NCBI GenBank assembly: GCA_937121175.1
Contig: CAKZKD010000003.1
Span: 124,001 to 188,000, forward strand
DNA: 64,000 nt
From: an uncultured Flavobacteriales bacterium
Lineage (GTDB): Bacteria; Bacteroidota; Bacteroidia; Flavobacteriales_G; Salibacteraceae
Direction: 5' to 3'
Of the stretch, positions 12,801-20,743 are shown one piece after another. The stretch's first letter is position 1. Each line of letters begins with the position of its first letter. Both the position numbers and the translations under genes were made by a program. The notes beneath the pieces are model-generated. The model was not told the DNA's origin. It was given only the letters and a program-made list of their open reading frames with translations, and did no database searches.

Positions 12801-13275
12801 TGGTACTAACTATGCGGTTCTTAGAACGGATGCACCTGCTAACTCAATGTTCAATTGGAGTACTGGTGTAACTACAGACTCTGCTGAAGTTACCGATACT
12901 ACTGCCTCCACAATTTGGGTGGAAGTTACCGATACAACTACCATGTACAATTGCGCAAGTAGAGATACGGTTGAAGTAACGTACTTAGCAGTTTGTGTGA
13001 GTGTTGATGAAGCTCTTAAGAACACTGAAGCTTCTTTCTATCCTAATCCAAACAATGGAATCTTTAACTACAGATTATCTGGATTTGAAGGAATGGAAGT
13101 GAATTTAACCGTTGTTTCTATGGGGGGTCAACTGGTTTATGAAGCGTCTTTAGATAACCTTTCCGCTACTGAGAACGGAACCTTAGAATTAGACGCGTTT
13201 GAATCGGGTATATATTTTATAAATGTTTCTACGGAAAGTGGTTCTTCTACGTATAGAATTTCAATAAATAAATAA
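3892..13275 (+). CDS. Giant secreted T9SS-type protein: three right-handed beta-helix modules plus tandem Ig/PKD-like repeats and C-terminal sorting domain
   Basis: Signal peptide MKNLYQLFLIVASLAVSIQVNAQ; NNxI/GNxI-type beta-helix runs; repeated TDIDGDAR.ATTPDIGADEF; about 75-aa repeats; C-terminal FYPNPNNGIFNYRLSG...GIYFINVSTESGSSTYRISINK typical of T9SS type A tails. Confidence 0.9.
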   Translation: MKNLYQLFLIVASLAVSIQVNAQSFSYDLTKSALNVGNPGLRGTTADNTSTGSTIIHQENAGGGNTTNAWSGVVNIPFPFSFYGSPVSNFCVSKNGLLTFKTSLAGTTVATALNTNQALPSASVPDSTIAYFWEDFATSALGTNDDVHMYTLGFAPNRELFIHNFSYKMGTSSFNYFAVVLQETTNRIYIVDQNFKSTNITATVGAQLNSTTAVQFTSGLNSTAGSPNIVFGAGNQVATDNEYYILTQKQLVNNNLKLVDVYANDYCNGSDTLRAIVKNDGTNTVSTYNIGGNIASTNFTPAQYTSAIAAGATDTVIVGTYNFVAGNIANANFYTYNPNNVIDAVPGDDTLGGMYGGLTGTYTVGGTSPDYIDLNAAVNSLENNSLCGVITLHIRQGTYSALDVKQFPDASAIKSVSFRPDPSNTADVIIRSSGDALILDGANFVSFTGLTIETTSASNNAIEIKGLTENITLDSNKIIASASPSSTTSTNSAVIYNLSGAANKATNLKITNNEILNGSYGIYAYGGATTDLKLGTEINNNEITNYTYRGAMVYYTDGAQIKNNYIRHKANSYTGPSGIYVAYLDKGEISGNDILVTGTTNSYGIYMSNTDGTAGAPVQVHNNMLSLPNASTSTSNNGMYITSSTYVKAFHNSVYTKTTSTSTSAEAVYFYATTGSEFRNNAVVNDGTGRAYSVSTTPTRSNNAWFTQNATTGNQAVDATSVNVNANFFNPSTGDLHVNTAGLNDAGTPIATVTTDIDGDARSATTPDIGADEFIIITRDAAVTEVANQVFCTGANDVFAKVKNLGINTLTSLSVGWGVSTNGGSPVAQTNLVLTGINLAPGEDSLVNLGSFSFASGNSYSISAYSFSPNGLGDQKFANDTANTSGLETSLQGSFTVGGTSPDYPTIDSALSNLNSKGICGHTTLLIRQGTYPKLIVNSINGASATSILTIRPDPANTSDAIIRTTSGDALWLIGSKFITFKGLTIETTATSGNAVQISGLTENITLDSNKLIASASPSSTTSTNSAVIYNFTGAANKATNLKITNNEILNGSYSIYTYGGGTTDLQAGTEISNNEITNYTYRGVMVYYTDGAQIKNNYIRHKSNSYTVPAGIYTQYLDKGEISGNDVLVTGTTNSYGIYMTNSDGTAGDPVQIHNNMLSLPNASTSTSNNGMYITGTHVKAFHNSVYTKTTSTSTSAEAVYFYATTGSEFRNNAVVNDGTGRAYSASGTPTRSNNAWFTQNATLGNPTVDGTSINVNPNFFDPSIGDLHVNSQPLKGAGTPIASVTTDIDGDARNATTPDIGADEFILISRDAGVTEVANQVLCVGANDVFATVKNLGIDTLTSLSVGWTVATNSAAAVSQTNLVLTGINLLPGVDTVVSLGSFTFAAGNTYAFSAYSFSPNGFADQKLENDTASMSGLKTGISGTFTVGGTSPDFATLNLAVSALDNGICGPVTFNVRQGTYNEQVSISNVNGGAMSWVTFQGDPANTADAHISFGSDNVWKITNSSYIRLDGLSLEMTGLANVLEFSGMNNHITLNDNKFEGYNTTTNSTNYHIIYDPSGATNMIDNITITNNEIVNGAYGVYMNGTSTTVQQDSIIITGNDFVEHGEGGVYLYYAKNSLIDNNDLSSRAGLSSSYGIYAYYAATTDITNNTIMLRSSTTSYGNGLYMSNCRGTAGNRSLVANNMVAMMDPSTNSTHRNYFSGCNYNDIVNNSFYARRNSTSTIGGAVYLTSGTNLTFQNNSIYNNGDGYALDLATTAGHTRDYNNVFSTGTNGHVTGGTIGTNSISLDPVYVNNASPTTVDLHAASAVLDGLGTPLAFVTEDIDGDTRNATTPDIGADEFNASKDVRISNYTLPSGPCYSDADTVWIELKNAGIFTLDFSVDNFTGYYNVSNASSQSGSRVYNSGTLAAGATVTDYIILDFSNRNTHDIELFLSSTWDADNSNDTVRVSLEVTKPDVPNIANNTFCDGDSLNFAASIAGGVNYSWYSDSLLTSSVGSGAMINLGFASSSTPDYWVTATGSNGCEGLSTKVTSTVNALPTVSFASVGNVCESNSSISLSATPSGGTFSGTGVSGSSANAGSMSTGNNVLTYTYTDGNSCTNSDTSLAIVNLNPTVNATFTNLTSCTVDNASISISASGGTGTYTYSNNAGSSFQSSNSFTGLGSGSYTVVVNDGVCEVTDSIYTAAAPSAPPSPSASNGGTYCDGATLNNLTGAFGTGGGAGSLKWFTDGAFTQSVGTGTSVAPLDSIGTIVYFVIEEDAGCKSAADTVSVTIDTVPVVNHPAVSAICDNEAPISLTGGSPTGGAYSGTGVSGSSFDPSVATAGNHNIVYTYTDGNNCSEDDTITITVNGSTAVSLSALSNTCDNASAVALTGTPTGGTFTGTGVSGSNFNPTTAGANTHSVIYSFTNTDNCTTTDTQSVVVNSAPSVSISSIAAACLDASPIALSGLPTGTGGIFSGAGVSGSSLSPTMATAGTHSITYSYTDANSCTDSASTNAVVNALPVVTASALSNICGNDAAMTLSNGSATPAGGTGTYVGSGVTSGVFNPSSVTSGATYSLGYAYVDLNGCTDTDFASIFVDTVPTVTASAIADMCADTADFALSNGLPAGGSYLGTNVTAGSFSAGSAGAGAATVNYSFADLNGCADTATFTITVKALPVVSFTNPANVCANDTAFGLSSGTPVGGTYSGTVVTAGRVNPAAIGSGSYNLRYDFTNTQGCKNSDTAVIVVDTVPVVTSTAISNACDGDASITLSFGLPSGGVYSLNGTTLSSYAPTAATVDTIMYVFTDGNGCSDMTTETITVNALPTVTLSALSAVCANTPSFSLSGGAPTGGTYSGTGVAAGSFDGSTATAGTYKITYEFTDANNCVNIDTQNIVVNTVDAASLTLMTGICSNDTVQALTGGLPAGGVYSGSAVNGNGEIDPLLATSSNVSVTYTFTNANNCVDSASQMVMIVAPPVFSITGEKEGCGTNYAVLRTDAPANSMFNWSTGVTTDSAEVTDTTASTIWVEVTDTTTMYNCASRDTVEVTYLAVCVSVDEALKNTEASFYPNPNNGIFNYRLSGFEGMEVNLTVVSMGGQLVYEASLDNLSATENGTLELDAFESGIYFINVSTESGSSTYRISINK
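4969..6567 (+). repeat. Beta-helix + CARDB-like unit 1 of the 3127-aa protein
   Basis: Begins GTYTVGGTSPDY; ends before GSFTVGGTSPDY. Length 1599 bp (533 codons). Confidence 0.85.
6568..8166 (+). repeat. Beta-helix + CARDB-like unit 2, highly similar to unit 1 at DNA and protein level
   Basis: Begins GSFTVGGTSPDY; ends before GTFTVGGTSPDF. Length 1599 bp. Shares long stretches with unit 1 (e.g. ITLDSNK.IASASPSSTTSTNSAVIYN). Confidence 0.85.
8167..9424 (+). repeat. Beta-helix unit 3 (diverged) of the 3127-aa protein
   Basis: Begins GTFTVGGTSPDF; ends with TEDIDGDTRNATTPDIGADEF; same domain plan, lower similarity. Confidence 0.75.
10009..12765 (+). repeat. Ten about 75-aa Ig/PKD-like repeats, each with two cysteines
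   Basis: Pattern LPxVxxSALSxxCxNxxxxxLSxGxPxGGxYSGTGVxxGxFxPxxAxxGxxxIxYxFTDxNxCxDxxxxxIxVNx; one copy at about 10009-10236, nine contiguous from about 10726 to 12765. Confidence 0.8.
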
Positions 13276-13296
13276 GTTAGTTAATTCATATCAAAC

Positions 13297-13330
13297 AAAA
13301 AAGCCGCTACATAGCGGCATTTTTGTTTTT
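13297..13330 (+). terminator. Rho-independent terminator after the 3127-aa gene
   Basis: aaaaaaGCCGCTacatAGCGGCatttttgttttt. Confidence 0.85.
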
Positions 13331-13482
13331 AGAATTTATGAGTAGCGACGTTGGTGATGTTAAATGGTGTTGCAGAATAATTTTGGAAAACGTAGAATGT
13401 TAGACTTGTATAGTTATCCTGAAATCTAATCAGCACGTCTCTAAATTAATCTACACTGCAATCTAATTTCAGGATATTTCCG

Positions 13483-14847
13483 TCATATAGTGCCTGAAAA
13501 TAGCTGTTGGTTAGGTTGCTTTTGGTGCAGACGAAGGTCAAACGCCATACAAATATTCCGAACGAATTTTTGCCCCATTTCTGTAACTATTAGCTTATTG
13601 CCTAGAATACTGCATAAGCCGTCAGATTCCATTTCGGCAAGCCTATCCATAATCACGTTCATTTTTAATAATTCGTACTCTGTTGTGCACCATTCGGTCT
13701 CAAAATGACACATCAGATTCAGAATGTGACGACGAATATGAAGGTCTGTTTTGCTCAAAAAGTGACCTTTAAAAACCGGTAGCTCCGAATTGTCTATCAA
13801 TCGTTCATATTCCTTAATGGTTTTTACATTCTGAGCGAATGCAGTCCAACTATCGCTGATCGAAGAAACCCCTATACCAATCATTAATTCGGTATGAGCC
13901 GTGGTATAACCCATAAAGTTTCTATGGAGCTTTTTAGACTGAACAGATTTACTCAAATCATCTGTTTTTAAAGCGAAATGATCCATACCAATTTCTACAA
14001 AATCGGCTTCTTCAAGTAACTGTTTACCCAATTCATACAATGCTCGTTTTTCGCTATCGGTTGGCAAATCTTTTTCGGAGTAAAGTCGCTGAGCTTTACT
14101 CACCCATGGAACGTGAGCATAACTGTAATAAGCAATTCTATCAGGTTTTAAGTCTATAGTTTCGGTGATAGTATTTTCAATGCTTTCAATAGTTTGTTTT
14201 GGTAATCCGAATATCAAATCGAAGTTAATACTGGTATATCCTATTGTTCTAGCATTTTGCACGACAGTAGCCACTTCTTCAACAGACTGGTATCGGTTTA
14301 TGACTCGTTGCACTTCGGGGTTAAAATCTTGTACGCCCAAACTCAGTCTTTTGAATCCAAGTTTGAATAGGGTTTCTAATTTTTCAGAGGTGGTGCTAGC
14401 AGGATGGGCTTCAAAACTAAATTCACTTTTTGAATTGGTTAATGAATTCTCCAGAATCCCTTCAATAAGCAGTTTCAGGTTTTGAGCGCTGAAAAATGTT
14501 GGAGTTCCACCACCTAAATGCAATTCTCTAAGAATTGGCTTTTCAGGTAGGAAATCACAATAGAGTTGCCACTCTTTTAAGACTCGTTCTATGTAGGGTT
14601 GTTCTACAGCATGTTGGGTGGTGATTTTTTTGTTGCATCCGCAGTAATGACATAAATGCTCACAGTAAGGTAAGTGAATGTACAGGCTAATTCCTTCAGT
14701 TGAATTGGTGGCCGAAAAAGTATCTATTACATTCGACTTCCACTTGTTCATATCAAAACCATGAGTTTCTTCCCAATAGGGTACTGTAGGATAGGAGGTG
14801 TACCTTGGTCCAGGTACATTATATTTTCTAATTAGCGCCTTGTTCAT
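13483..14847 (-). CDS. hemN: Oxygen-independent coproporphyrinogen III oxidase (radical SAM)
   Basis: MNKALIRKYNVPGPRYTSYPTVPYW; IHLPYCEHLCHYCGCNK (CxxxCxxCxC); LHLGGGTPTFF. ATG at 14847 preferred over the ORF-track start at 14865. Confidence 0.93.
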   Translation of the reverse strand: MNKALIRKYNVPGPRYTSYPTVPYWEETHGFDMNKWKSNVIDTFSATNSTEGISLYIHLPYCEHLCHYCGCNKKITTQHAVEQPYIERVLKEWQLYCDFLPEKPILRELHLGGGTPTFFSAQNLKLLIEGILENSLTNSKSEFSFEAHPASTTSEKLETLFKLGFKRLSLGVQDFNPEVQRVINRYQSVEEVATVVQNARTIGYTSINFDLIFGLPKQTIESIENTITETIDLKPDRIAYYSYAHVPWVSKAQRLYSEKDLPTDSEKRALYELGKQLLEEADFVEIGMDHFALKTDDLSKSVQSKKLHRNFMGYTTAHTELMIGIGVSSISDSWTAFAQNVKTIKEYERLIDNSELPVFKGHFLSKTDLHIRRHILNLMCHFETEWCTTEYELLKMNVIMDRLAEMESDGLCSILGNKLIVTEMGQKFVRNICMAFDLRLHQKQPNQQLFSGTI

Positions 14848-14884
14848 AGAAAAACAAAGTACCATCAGAATACAACAAAAAGAC

Positions 14885-14898
14885 TTGATTTAAGTCAG
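14885..14898. promoter_or_regulatory. FNR/CRP-family-like operator upstream of hemN
   Basis: TTGATTTAAGTCAG, near-palindromic; one mismatch from the TGACTTAAGTCA palindrome upstream of the cco operon. Confidence 0.6.
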
Positions 14899-14920
14899 TT
14901 TACGAGCAGATTTTTACTCG

Positions 14921-17077
14921 TTATTTGATCAAGTTCATTTCCTCTACTAAATGTCCTGAATCGGCATATTTATCGACAATAAACAGTACATAACGGATGT
15001 CCACCATAATGTTTCTGCATATAGTAGGGTCGAACATAATATCGCTCATGGTACTTTCCCAAGTACGGTCAAAATTTAATCCAATCAATTCACCGTTTCC
15101 ATTTAATGCTGGGCTTCCAGAATTTCCACCCGTGGTATGATTTGAAGCAATAAAACACACGTGCATTTTGCCATCAGAATCAGCATATTGTCCGTAATCT
15201 TTGTTCTCAATTAGAGTAACTAGTTTTTTTGGAACAGTAAATTCTTTCGTAGTATCTTTTTTAGCCAAAATTCCTTCTGTGGTTGTGAATGGGTAGTATT
15301 TCACACCATCCTTTGGCTCATAGCCATCCACTTTGCCGTAAGCAATCCTCAACGTGCTATTTGCATCTGGGTAGTATTTTTTATCTTTTGGTAGCAATGT
15401 CATTAAACCTTCCATGTAGGTTCTATTCAGTAAATTCAGTTCGTTGTTCAATCGAACTAGTTCTGGTCTTATGTTCTTCTGGTAATTGTTGTACAAACTC
15501 ATGCAAAGTTTGTAGGCTGGATCTTTTTGGATTTTTTTGAATGATTTTTCTCCTTTGTATTTATCTAAAAACGCATTCACTTTTTCTAACGAAGTAAAGT
15601 TTGATTTCTTGAATAGCCTAGCTGCATATTTTTCATAATCTCCTCCAAAATCATCTTCTACAGTTGCGTAAATGGCTGCTCGTTTAGTTTCATCCAAAAC
15701 AGATAAATATTGTTTTAACATGGCACCGAGTAACTTTTGGTCGGTAGCATCGTGGTAGTTTTTAAAATGTCCTTTTGCAGATTTCTTTAAACCCTCAAGT
15801 GTTTTCTCAAGATCTTCAGGTTTGAGTTTTTCCGGGTTCAATTTATTGAAGTTCATGGCAAACCGAATGACCTCAGGGCCGTAATAATAGATTTCAATAA
15901 ACATGTCCCAGCTGAAAGCATAAGGCTCTATCTCTTTATATAGGACTTCGAACTTATTCAGAATCTTGGTGTATTTAAGTCCGTGCTTGGGAATACTCAT
16001 ATTGGCATTTGCTAAAAACCGTTTCTCTAATTCTTGTTTTTTGGCAATTGCATCATTGGCAATTAGACCTTTATTTTGGCCAATCCATTTTTTCCAGGCG
16101 TTTGCAATTCTAGATTGTTTTGCGGCGTATTGAATTCTGACCTTATCGCTAGTTTTCATAGATGCCCCTATTATATCTAATGATATGTCTCTCATTTTTA
16201 TTCTATTTGGATTTTGTTTTTTGATCGTGTATTCCACCGCGTATGAGGTCAAATATTCACTTGTTCTACCAGGGAAACCGTAAATCATGGTAAAATCTCC
16301 TGGTTTAGTTCCATTCATATTAATGGGTAAAGAGTACCTTGGTTTGTAAGGAACATTATCGTCTGAAATATCCGCCGGCTTATTGTCTTTATCTGCATAA
16401 ATTCTGAACATGGAGAAATCTCCAGTGTGCCGCGGCCAAACCCAATTATCGGTATCAAACCCAAATTTCCCTATGGAAGAGGGAGGCGCACCAACCAATC
16501 TAACGTCATTGTACTTTTCCGTAAGAAACATATAATACTGATTGCCATAAAAGAATGGTCTTATAATGTACTCGTAGTGGGTTCCTTCTACAGCAGATTT
16601 TCCAATGACCTTGATAGTTGAATCTATAATAGCTTGCCTTTTCGCCTCTGGCATTCCATCTCGTGTATTTGCAAGTACCTTTTTTGTAACATCTTCTATT
16701 TTAATTATAAACGTTGCAAAAAGGTTAGGGTTTTTCAATTCTTCTTCTTTAGATTTTGCCCAAAACCCGTTGGTCAAATAGTCATTCTCTACTGAACTAT
16801 GCGTTTGAATTTGGTAGTAACCGCAATGATGGTTGGTTAGCAATAATCCGTTATCGCTAATCATTTCAGCTGTGCAACCGCCATTAAAATGGACAATGGC
16901 ATCTTTTAAACTTGATTTATTGAAATTGTAGAGGTCTTCCGCCGAAAGCTTCATTCCCATACTTTGCATATCAGATTCCACCAAGTTTTTAATTAAGGAA
17001 GGAATCCACATTCCTTCTTTTGCTCTTGAAGAGAATGTAAGGCCGAGAAGTAATACTGCTATGCAAAATTGTTTCAT
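14921..17077 (-). CDS. S46-family dipeptidyl-peptidase (DPP7/DPP11 type)
   Basis: Signal peptide; LTNHHCGYYQIQTHSSVENDY; GNSGSPALNGNGELIGLNFDRTWESTMSD; C-terminal DIRYVLFIVDKYADSGHLVEEMNLI. Confidence 0.93.
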   Translation of the reverse strand: MKQFCIAVLLLGLTFSSRAKEGMWIPSLIKNLVESDMQSMGMKLSAEDLYNFNKSSLKDAIVHFNGGCTAEMISDNGLLLTNHHCGYYQIQTHSSVENDYLTNGFWAKSKEEELKNPNLFATFIIKIEDVTKKVLANTRDGMPEAKRQAIIDSTIKVIGKSAVEGTHYEYIIRPFFYGNQYYMFLTEKYNDVRLVGAPPSSIGKFGFDTDNWVWPRHTGDFSMFRIYADKDNKPADISDDNVPYKPRYSLPINMNGTKPGDFTMIYGFPGRTSEYLTSYAVEYTIKKQNPNRIKMRDISLDIIGASMKTSDKVRIQYAAKQSRIANAWKKWIGQNKGLIANDAIAKKQELEKRFLANANMSIPKHGLKYTKILNKFEVLYKEIEPYAFSWDMFIEIYYYGPEVIRFAMNFNKLNPEKLKPEDLEKTLEGLKKSAKGHFKNYHDATDQKLLGAMLKQYLSVLDETKRAAIYATVEDDFGGDYEKYAARLFKKSNFTSLEKVNAFLDKYKGEKSFKKIQKDPAYKLCMSLYNNYQKNIRPELVRLNNELNLLNRTYMEGLMTLLPKDKKYYPDANSTLRIAYGKVDGYEPKDGVKYYPFTTTEGILAKKDTTKEFTVPKKLVTLIENKDYGQYADSDGKMHVCFIASNHTTGGNSGSPALNGNGELIGLNFDRTWESTMSDIMFDPTICRNIMVDIRYVLFIVDKYADSGHLVEEMNLIK

Positions 17078-17379
17078 GATAATTAATTTTTCGCGAAGCT
17101 AAACAATTCAATAGAGACGTTTGCCACTAGAATTTTATCTGCGTATGGTATTGGAAAGATCATTTAGAGAGGTATGTTTGGTGTGAAATAGATCGTAATA
17201 AGTGCTTGATATAGCCTGTAAACCTTGATTTTCATTGAATTGGAAGGGTGTTTATTAACAAATGGACTGTTTTATTAACAAAACCACCTGTTTTGCCCGC
17301 TATCCCTTTAGCCGTGTAGTATTTCCTATATTTTTGGTCACGAATTAATTAATTATTAACTACAAAATACATTAACAAG

Positions 17380-17652
17380 ATGAACAAGTCTGAATTAATC
17401 GAAGCAATGGCTGACAGCGCAGGAATTTCTAAAGCTGACGCTAAAAGAGCATTAGATGGATTTATTGGTGCAACTACTACTACGTTGAAAAAAGGTGGAA
17501 GAGTAGCATTAGTAGGTTTTGGATCTTTCTCAGTATCTAACCGTTCTGCTAGAACAGGTCGTAACCCACAAACAGGAAAGGAAATTCAAATTGCAGCAAA
17601 AAATGTTGTAAAATTCAAAGCTGGTGCTGAACTATCTGGTTCTGTAAACTAA
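17380..17652 (+). CDS. HU-family DNA-binding protein
   Basis: [29 protein letters not shown]...[26 protein letters not shown]. Confidence 0.96.
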   Translation: MNKSELIEAMADSAGISKADAKRALDGFIGATTTTLKKGGRVALVGFGSFSVSNRSARTGRNPQTGKEIQIAAKNVVKFKAGAELSGSVN

Positions 17653-17672
17653 GCGAAAGTCTTTTTATAAGA

Positions 17673-17705
17673 AACCCGTGCTAGTGTTCTAGTACGGGTT
17701 TTTTT
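17673..17705 (+). terminator. Rho-independent terminator after the HU gene
   Basis: aaacccgtgctagtgttctagtacgggttttttt. Confidence 0.85.
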
Positions 17706-17791
17706 GTGCATTATTTTCGCGAAATACATTTCATTCTTGCTCTGTTCAGCTATTTTGTCTAATTTGGTTGACCTTAAAATAAAATTAAGCA

Positions 17792-18067
17792 ATGGGTAAA
17801 GGAGATAAGAAATCAGGTAGAGGAAAACGAGCTAGACGTTCATACGGAAATACTAGAAAACGTTCTAGGGATATAACCACACAGGCAGAAAGAGATAATT
17901 TGGTCAAAAAGGAGAAGGCTGAGAAAAAGGCGAAGAAAGCCCCTGCTGAGGCAGAACAAGCTGAAGAGCCCAAGGCGAAAAAAGTAGCGCCTGCTAAAAA
18001 AGCTGCCGCTAAAAAAGCACCAGCAAAAAAAACTGCTACTAAAAAGGCAGCCGAGAAAAAAGATTAG
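17792..18067 (+). CDS. 30S ribosomal protein THX with long Lys/Ala-rich C-terminal extension
   Basis: N-terminus MGKGDKKSGRGKRARRSYGNTRKRSR resembles the THX family; C-terminus AKKAAAKKAPAKKTATKKAAEKKD is histone-H1-like. Confidence 0.75.
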   Translation: MGKGDKKSGRGKRARRSYGNTRKRSRDITTQAERDNLVKKEKAEKKAKKAPAEAEQAEEPKAKKVAPAKKAAAKKAPAKKTATKKAAEKKD

Positions 18068-18087
18068 AACTTTTAAAAACTCATTTA

Positions 18088-18126
18088 AAGGTCTTGTTTG
18101 TGAAATTCAAACAAGACCTTTTTTTT
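18088..18126 (+). terminator. Rho-independent terminator after the THX-like gene
   Basis: AAAGGTCTTGTTTGtgaaattCAAACAAGACCTTTtttttt. Confidence 0.9.
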
Positions 18127-18214
18127 GTTTAAAATGTACTTGTACGTTCGTGAATTACACCCGAGCATATCAAATATTCTACATTTGCGAATTGATAGAA
18201 TTAATTAAAGGATT

Positions 18215-18742
18215 ATGACGATAAGTAAAAATATGAATGCTTTAATGAACTATGGTGGTGTTCTAGGAGTGGCGCTAGTCGTAGTAGCATTAGTAGTTTA
18301 TATCTTGGGGTTAGAGCAGGATGGGGTTGTAGCAAATGTATTTACCTATACCATTATCATAGGTGGGCTTTTCTTTTTCATGAAAAAGTATCGTGATGAA
18401 CAAAGTGAGGGTTACGTTTCGTTTGGTGCAGCGTTAGGTTCTGGTTCTCTTATGATGCTTTTTGCTGGAATTATTGGGACATTTTACAATTGGCTGTCAC
18501 TGTCTTTTTTGTATCCTGAAATGGTGGAGAAAGTAAAAGAAAAATCCTACGAACAATACATTTCAATGGGAATGTCAGAAGAAGCAGCTATTGACGCACT
18601 TAATCAAGCAATTCCTTATTTGACACCAGGTTGGATGGCTTTTTTCGGTTTTTTTGGATATATAATTATGGGTGTTATTTTTTCATTGATAATTTCGTTT
18701 TTTATAAAACGAGAAAATCCGAACCCTTTTCAAGAAGTTTAG
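18215..18742 (+). CDS. DUF4199-family membrane protein
   Basis: Four predicted hydrophobic segments; EGYVSFGAALGSGSLMMLFAGIIGTFYNWL typical of DUF4199. Confidence 0.75.
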   Translation: MTISKNMNALMNYGGVLGVALVVVALVVYILGLEQDGVVANVFTYTIIIGGLFFFMKKYRDEQSEGYVSFGAALGSGSLMMLFAGIIGTFYNWLSLSFLYPEMVEKVKEKSYEQYISMGMSEEAAIDALNQAIPYLTPGWMAFFGFFGYIIMGVIFSLIISFFIKRENPNPFQEV

Positions 18743-18746
18743 TCCA

Positions 18747-19694
18747 TTGAATATTTCACTAGTAATACCGGCATTTAACGAAGAAGAATCGTTATCCGAA
18801 TTGTGTTCTTGGATCGATAAAGTGCTTGTAGATCATAAACTTACTTACGAAGTAATTTTAATTGACGATGGTAGCTCCGATACAACTTGGAAGGTGTATT
18901 CTGATTTGGCCAAAACAAATCCTAACCTTAAGGGAATTCGGTTCAATAGAAATTACGGCAAAAGTGCAGCGTTGAACAATGGGTTTGCAAAAGCTCAAGG
19001 CGAAGTTGTAGTTACGATGGATGCCGATTTACAGGATAGTCCAGAAGAATTGCCGGATTTGTACAAAATGATTACCAAGGATGGTTACGATTTGGTGAGC
19101 GGGTGGAAGAAGAAACGCTTTGACCCTTTATCGAAAACAATTCCCACCAAATTGTATAATTGGGCAACGCGAAAAATGACAGGGATTTATTTACATGATT
19201 TTAATTGTGGGCTTAAAGCTTACAAAAATGAAGTAGTAAAATCCGTTGAAGTGTATGGTGAAATGCATCGCTATATTCCGATATTGGCAAAACGGGCTGG
19301 ATTTGATTCGATTGGAGAAAAAGTGGTTCAACATCAATCTAGAAAATACGGCTCAACGAAATTTGGTTTGGAGCGTTTCATTAATGGACCTCTAGATTTA
19401 TTGAGCATAACATTTGTTTCTAAATTCGGAAGGCGGCCAATGCACCTATTTGGTTCGTTTGGAATGTTAATGTTCGTTTTTGGCTTTCTTACGAGCCTCT
19501 ATATCGGTGGCGAAAAGTTGTACTATTTAAGCCAAAAAGTACCTGCTAGACTAGTGGCCGATAATCCTTGGTTTTATATTGCTCTTGTTTGTATGATTCT
19601 GGGAACACAGCTGTTCCTAGCCGGGTTTTTAGGTGAATTGGTGTCGAGGAATAATCCTGAACGGAATAATTATAAGGTTCGGGAAGAATTTTAA
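18747..19694 (+). CDS. Family 2 glycosyltransferase (DPM1/PglT-like) with C-terminal TM pair
   Basis: ISLVIPAFNEEESLSEL; DDGSSDTTW; MDADLQDSPEELP; TTG start. Confidence 0.9.
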   Translation: MNISLVIPAFNEEESLSELCSWIDKVLVDHKLTYEVILIDDGSSDTTWKVYSDLAKTNPNLKGIRFNRNYGKSAALNNGFAKAQGEVVVTMDADLQDSPEELPDLYKMITKDGYDLVSGWKKKRFDPLSKTIPTKLYNWATRKMTGIYLHDFNCGLKAYKNEVVKSVEVYGEMHRYIPILAKRAGFDSIGEKVVQHQSRKYGSTKFGLERFINGPLDLLSITFVSKFGRRPMHLFGSFGMLMFVFGFLTSLYIGGEKLYYLSQKVPARLVADNPWFYIALVCMILGTQLFLAGFLGELVSRNNPERNNYKVREEF

Positions 19695-20696
19695 TTATTT
19701 AAAGAAAAACTCAGGCAAAGCCAGTCTTTCATCCTTTTTCTGAATATTTATTACCCATTGGGCTTTTATAAACCCCCAACCGTAGCTGTAAAATTGAATA
19801 AGAGCAGCAAAAACAGCACCTAAGGCAATAATTACACTTTTTGTTCTGAGTAAGCAATCTCCAAAAAGTAAAACTAGGTAAGCAAGAGCCAGAAATGTGA
19901 AAATGGGAAATTGAACTCCACCGACTATAAGTAGGGAGAATACCAAACTAAAAACAGTAGGGAACCAATAGGTGATTTTTGATGTACCGGGATGCCATTT
20001 ATTGAGAATAACTCGAACAACACCAAACTTATAGACTTGTTTCGAGAACTTCGGAAAATCAATTCTACGCTTGTGATAAACAAATGCATTTTTGATTAAG
20101 GTGGTTTTGAAACCAGCATTCCAAATTCTGAAACTTAAATCAGGATCTTCACCCGGATGGATTTTACCGTAACCTCCAACTTTTAGATAAACTTCTTTCG
20201 AAATTCCCATGTTGAAACTTCGAGGTTGAAATTTTCCCAAGGCCTCATTGCCACCTCTAATACCACCAGTAGTAAGAAACGAAGTCATCACATAATTAAT
20301 AGATTTTTGTGTATCCGAAAATGATGGATGCGCTGCATCAGGACCTCCAAAGCAGTCAACGTATTTTAGTCCTAATTCTTTGCGGACATTTTCGAGGTAT
20401 TGGGGTGGAATGAGGCAATCAGAGTCGAAAATGATGAAGTAGTTTCCATTAGCCTGTTCCATTCCAAAATTTCGACTTGGACCAGGCCCTGAATTTGGCT
20501 TGAAGTGGTAGATAATATTCAGCTCATTAGAATATTTTTCACAAACATCTTTGCATGGTAAAGAAGAACCATCTTCAATCATGAGTACCTCAAAGTCTTT
20601 GTCCGTCTGTTTGGCCAAAGACTCTAACAATTCCTCGACCTCTTCAGGTCTGTTATATACCGGAACTATTAACGAAAAATTGAGTTGTGTGCTCAT
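19695..20696 (-). CDS. Family 2 glycosyltransferase
   Basis: FSLIVPVYNRPEEVEELLESL; MIEDGSS; GPGPSRNFGMEQANGNYFIIFDSDC. Confidence 0.9.
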   Translation of the reverse strand: MSTQLNFSLIVPVYNRPEEVEELLESLAKQTDKDFEVLMIEDGSSLPCKDVCEKYSNELNIIYHFKPNSGPGPSRNFGMEQANGNYFIIFDSDCLIPPQYLENVRKELGLKYVDCFGGPDAAHPSFSDTQKSINYVMTSFLTTGGIRGGNEALGKFQPRSFNMGISKEVYLKVGGYGKIHPGEDPDLSFRIWNAGFKTTLIKNAFVYHKRRIDFPKFSKQVYKFGVVRVILNKWHPGTSKITYWFPTVFSLVFSLLIVGGVQFPIFTFLALAYLVLLFGDCLLRTKSVIIALGAVFAALIQFYSYGWGFIKAQWVINIQKKDERLALPEFFFK

Positions 20697-20743
20697 GTCA
20701 GCAAAGGTAAGTGTTGATTTTCATTTTAAGGTGTGAACAAAAA

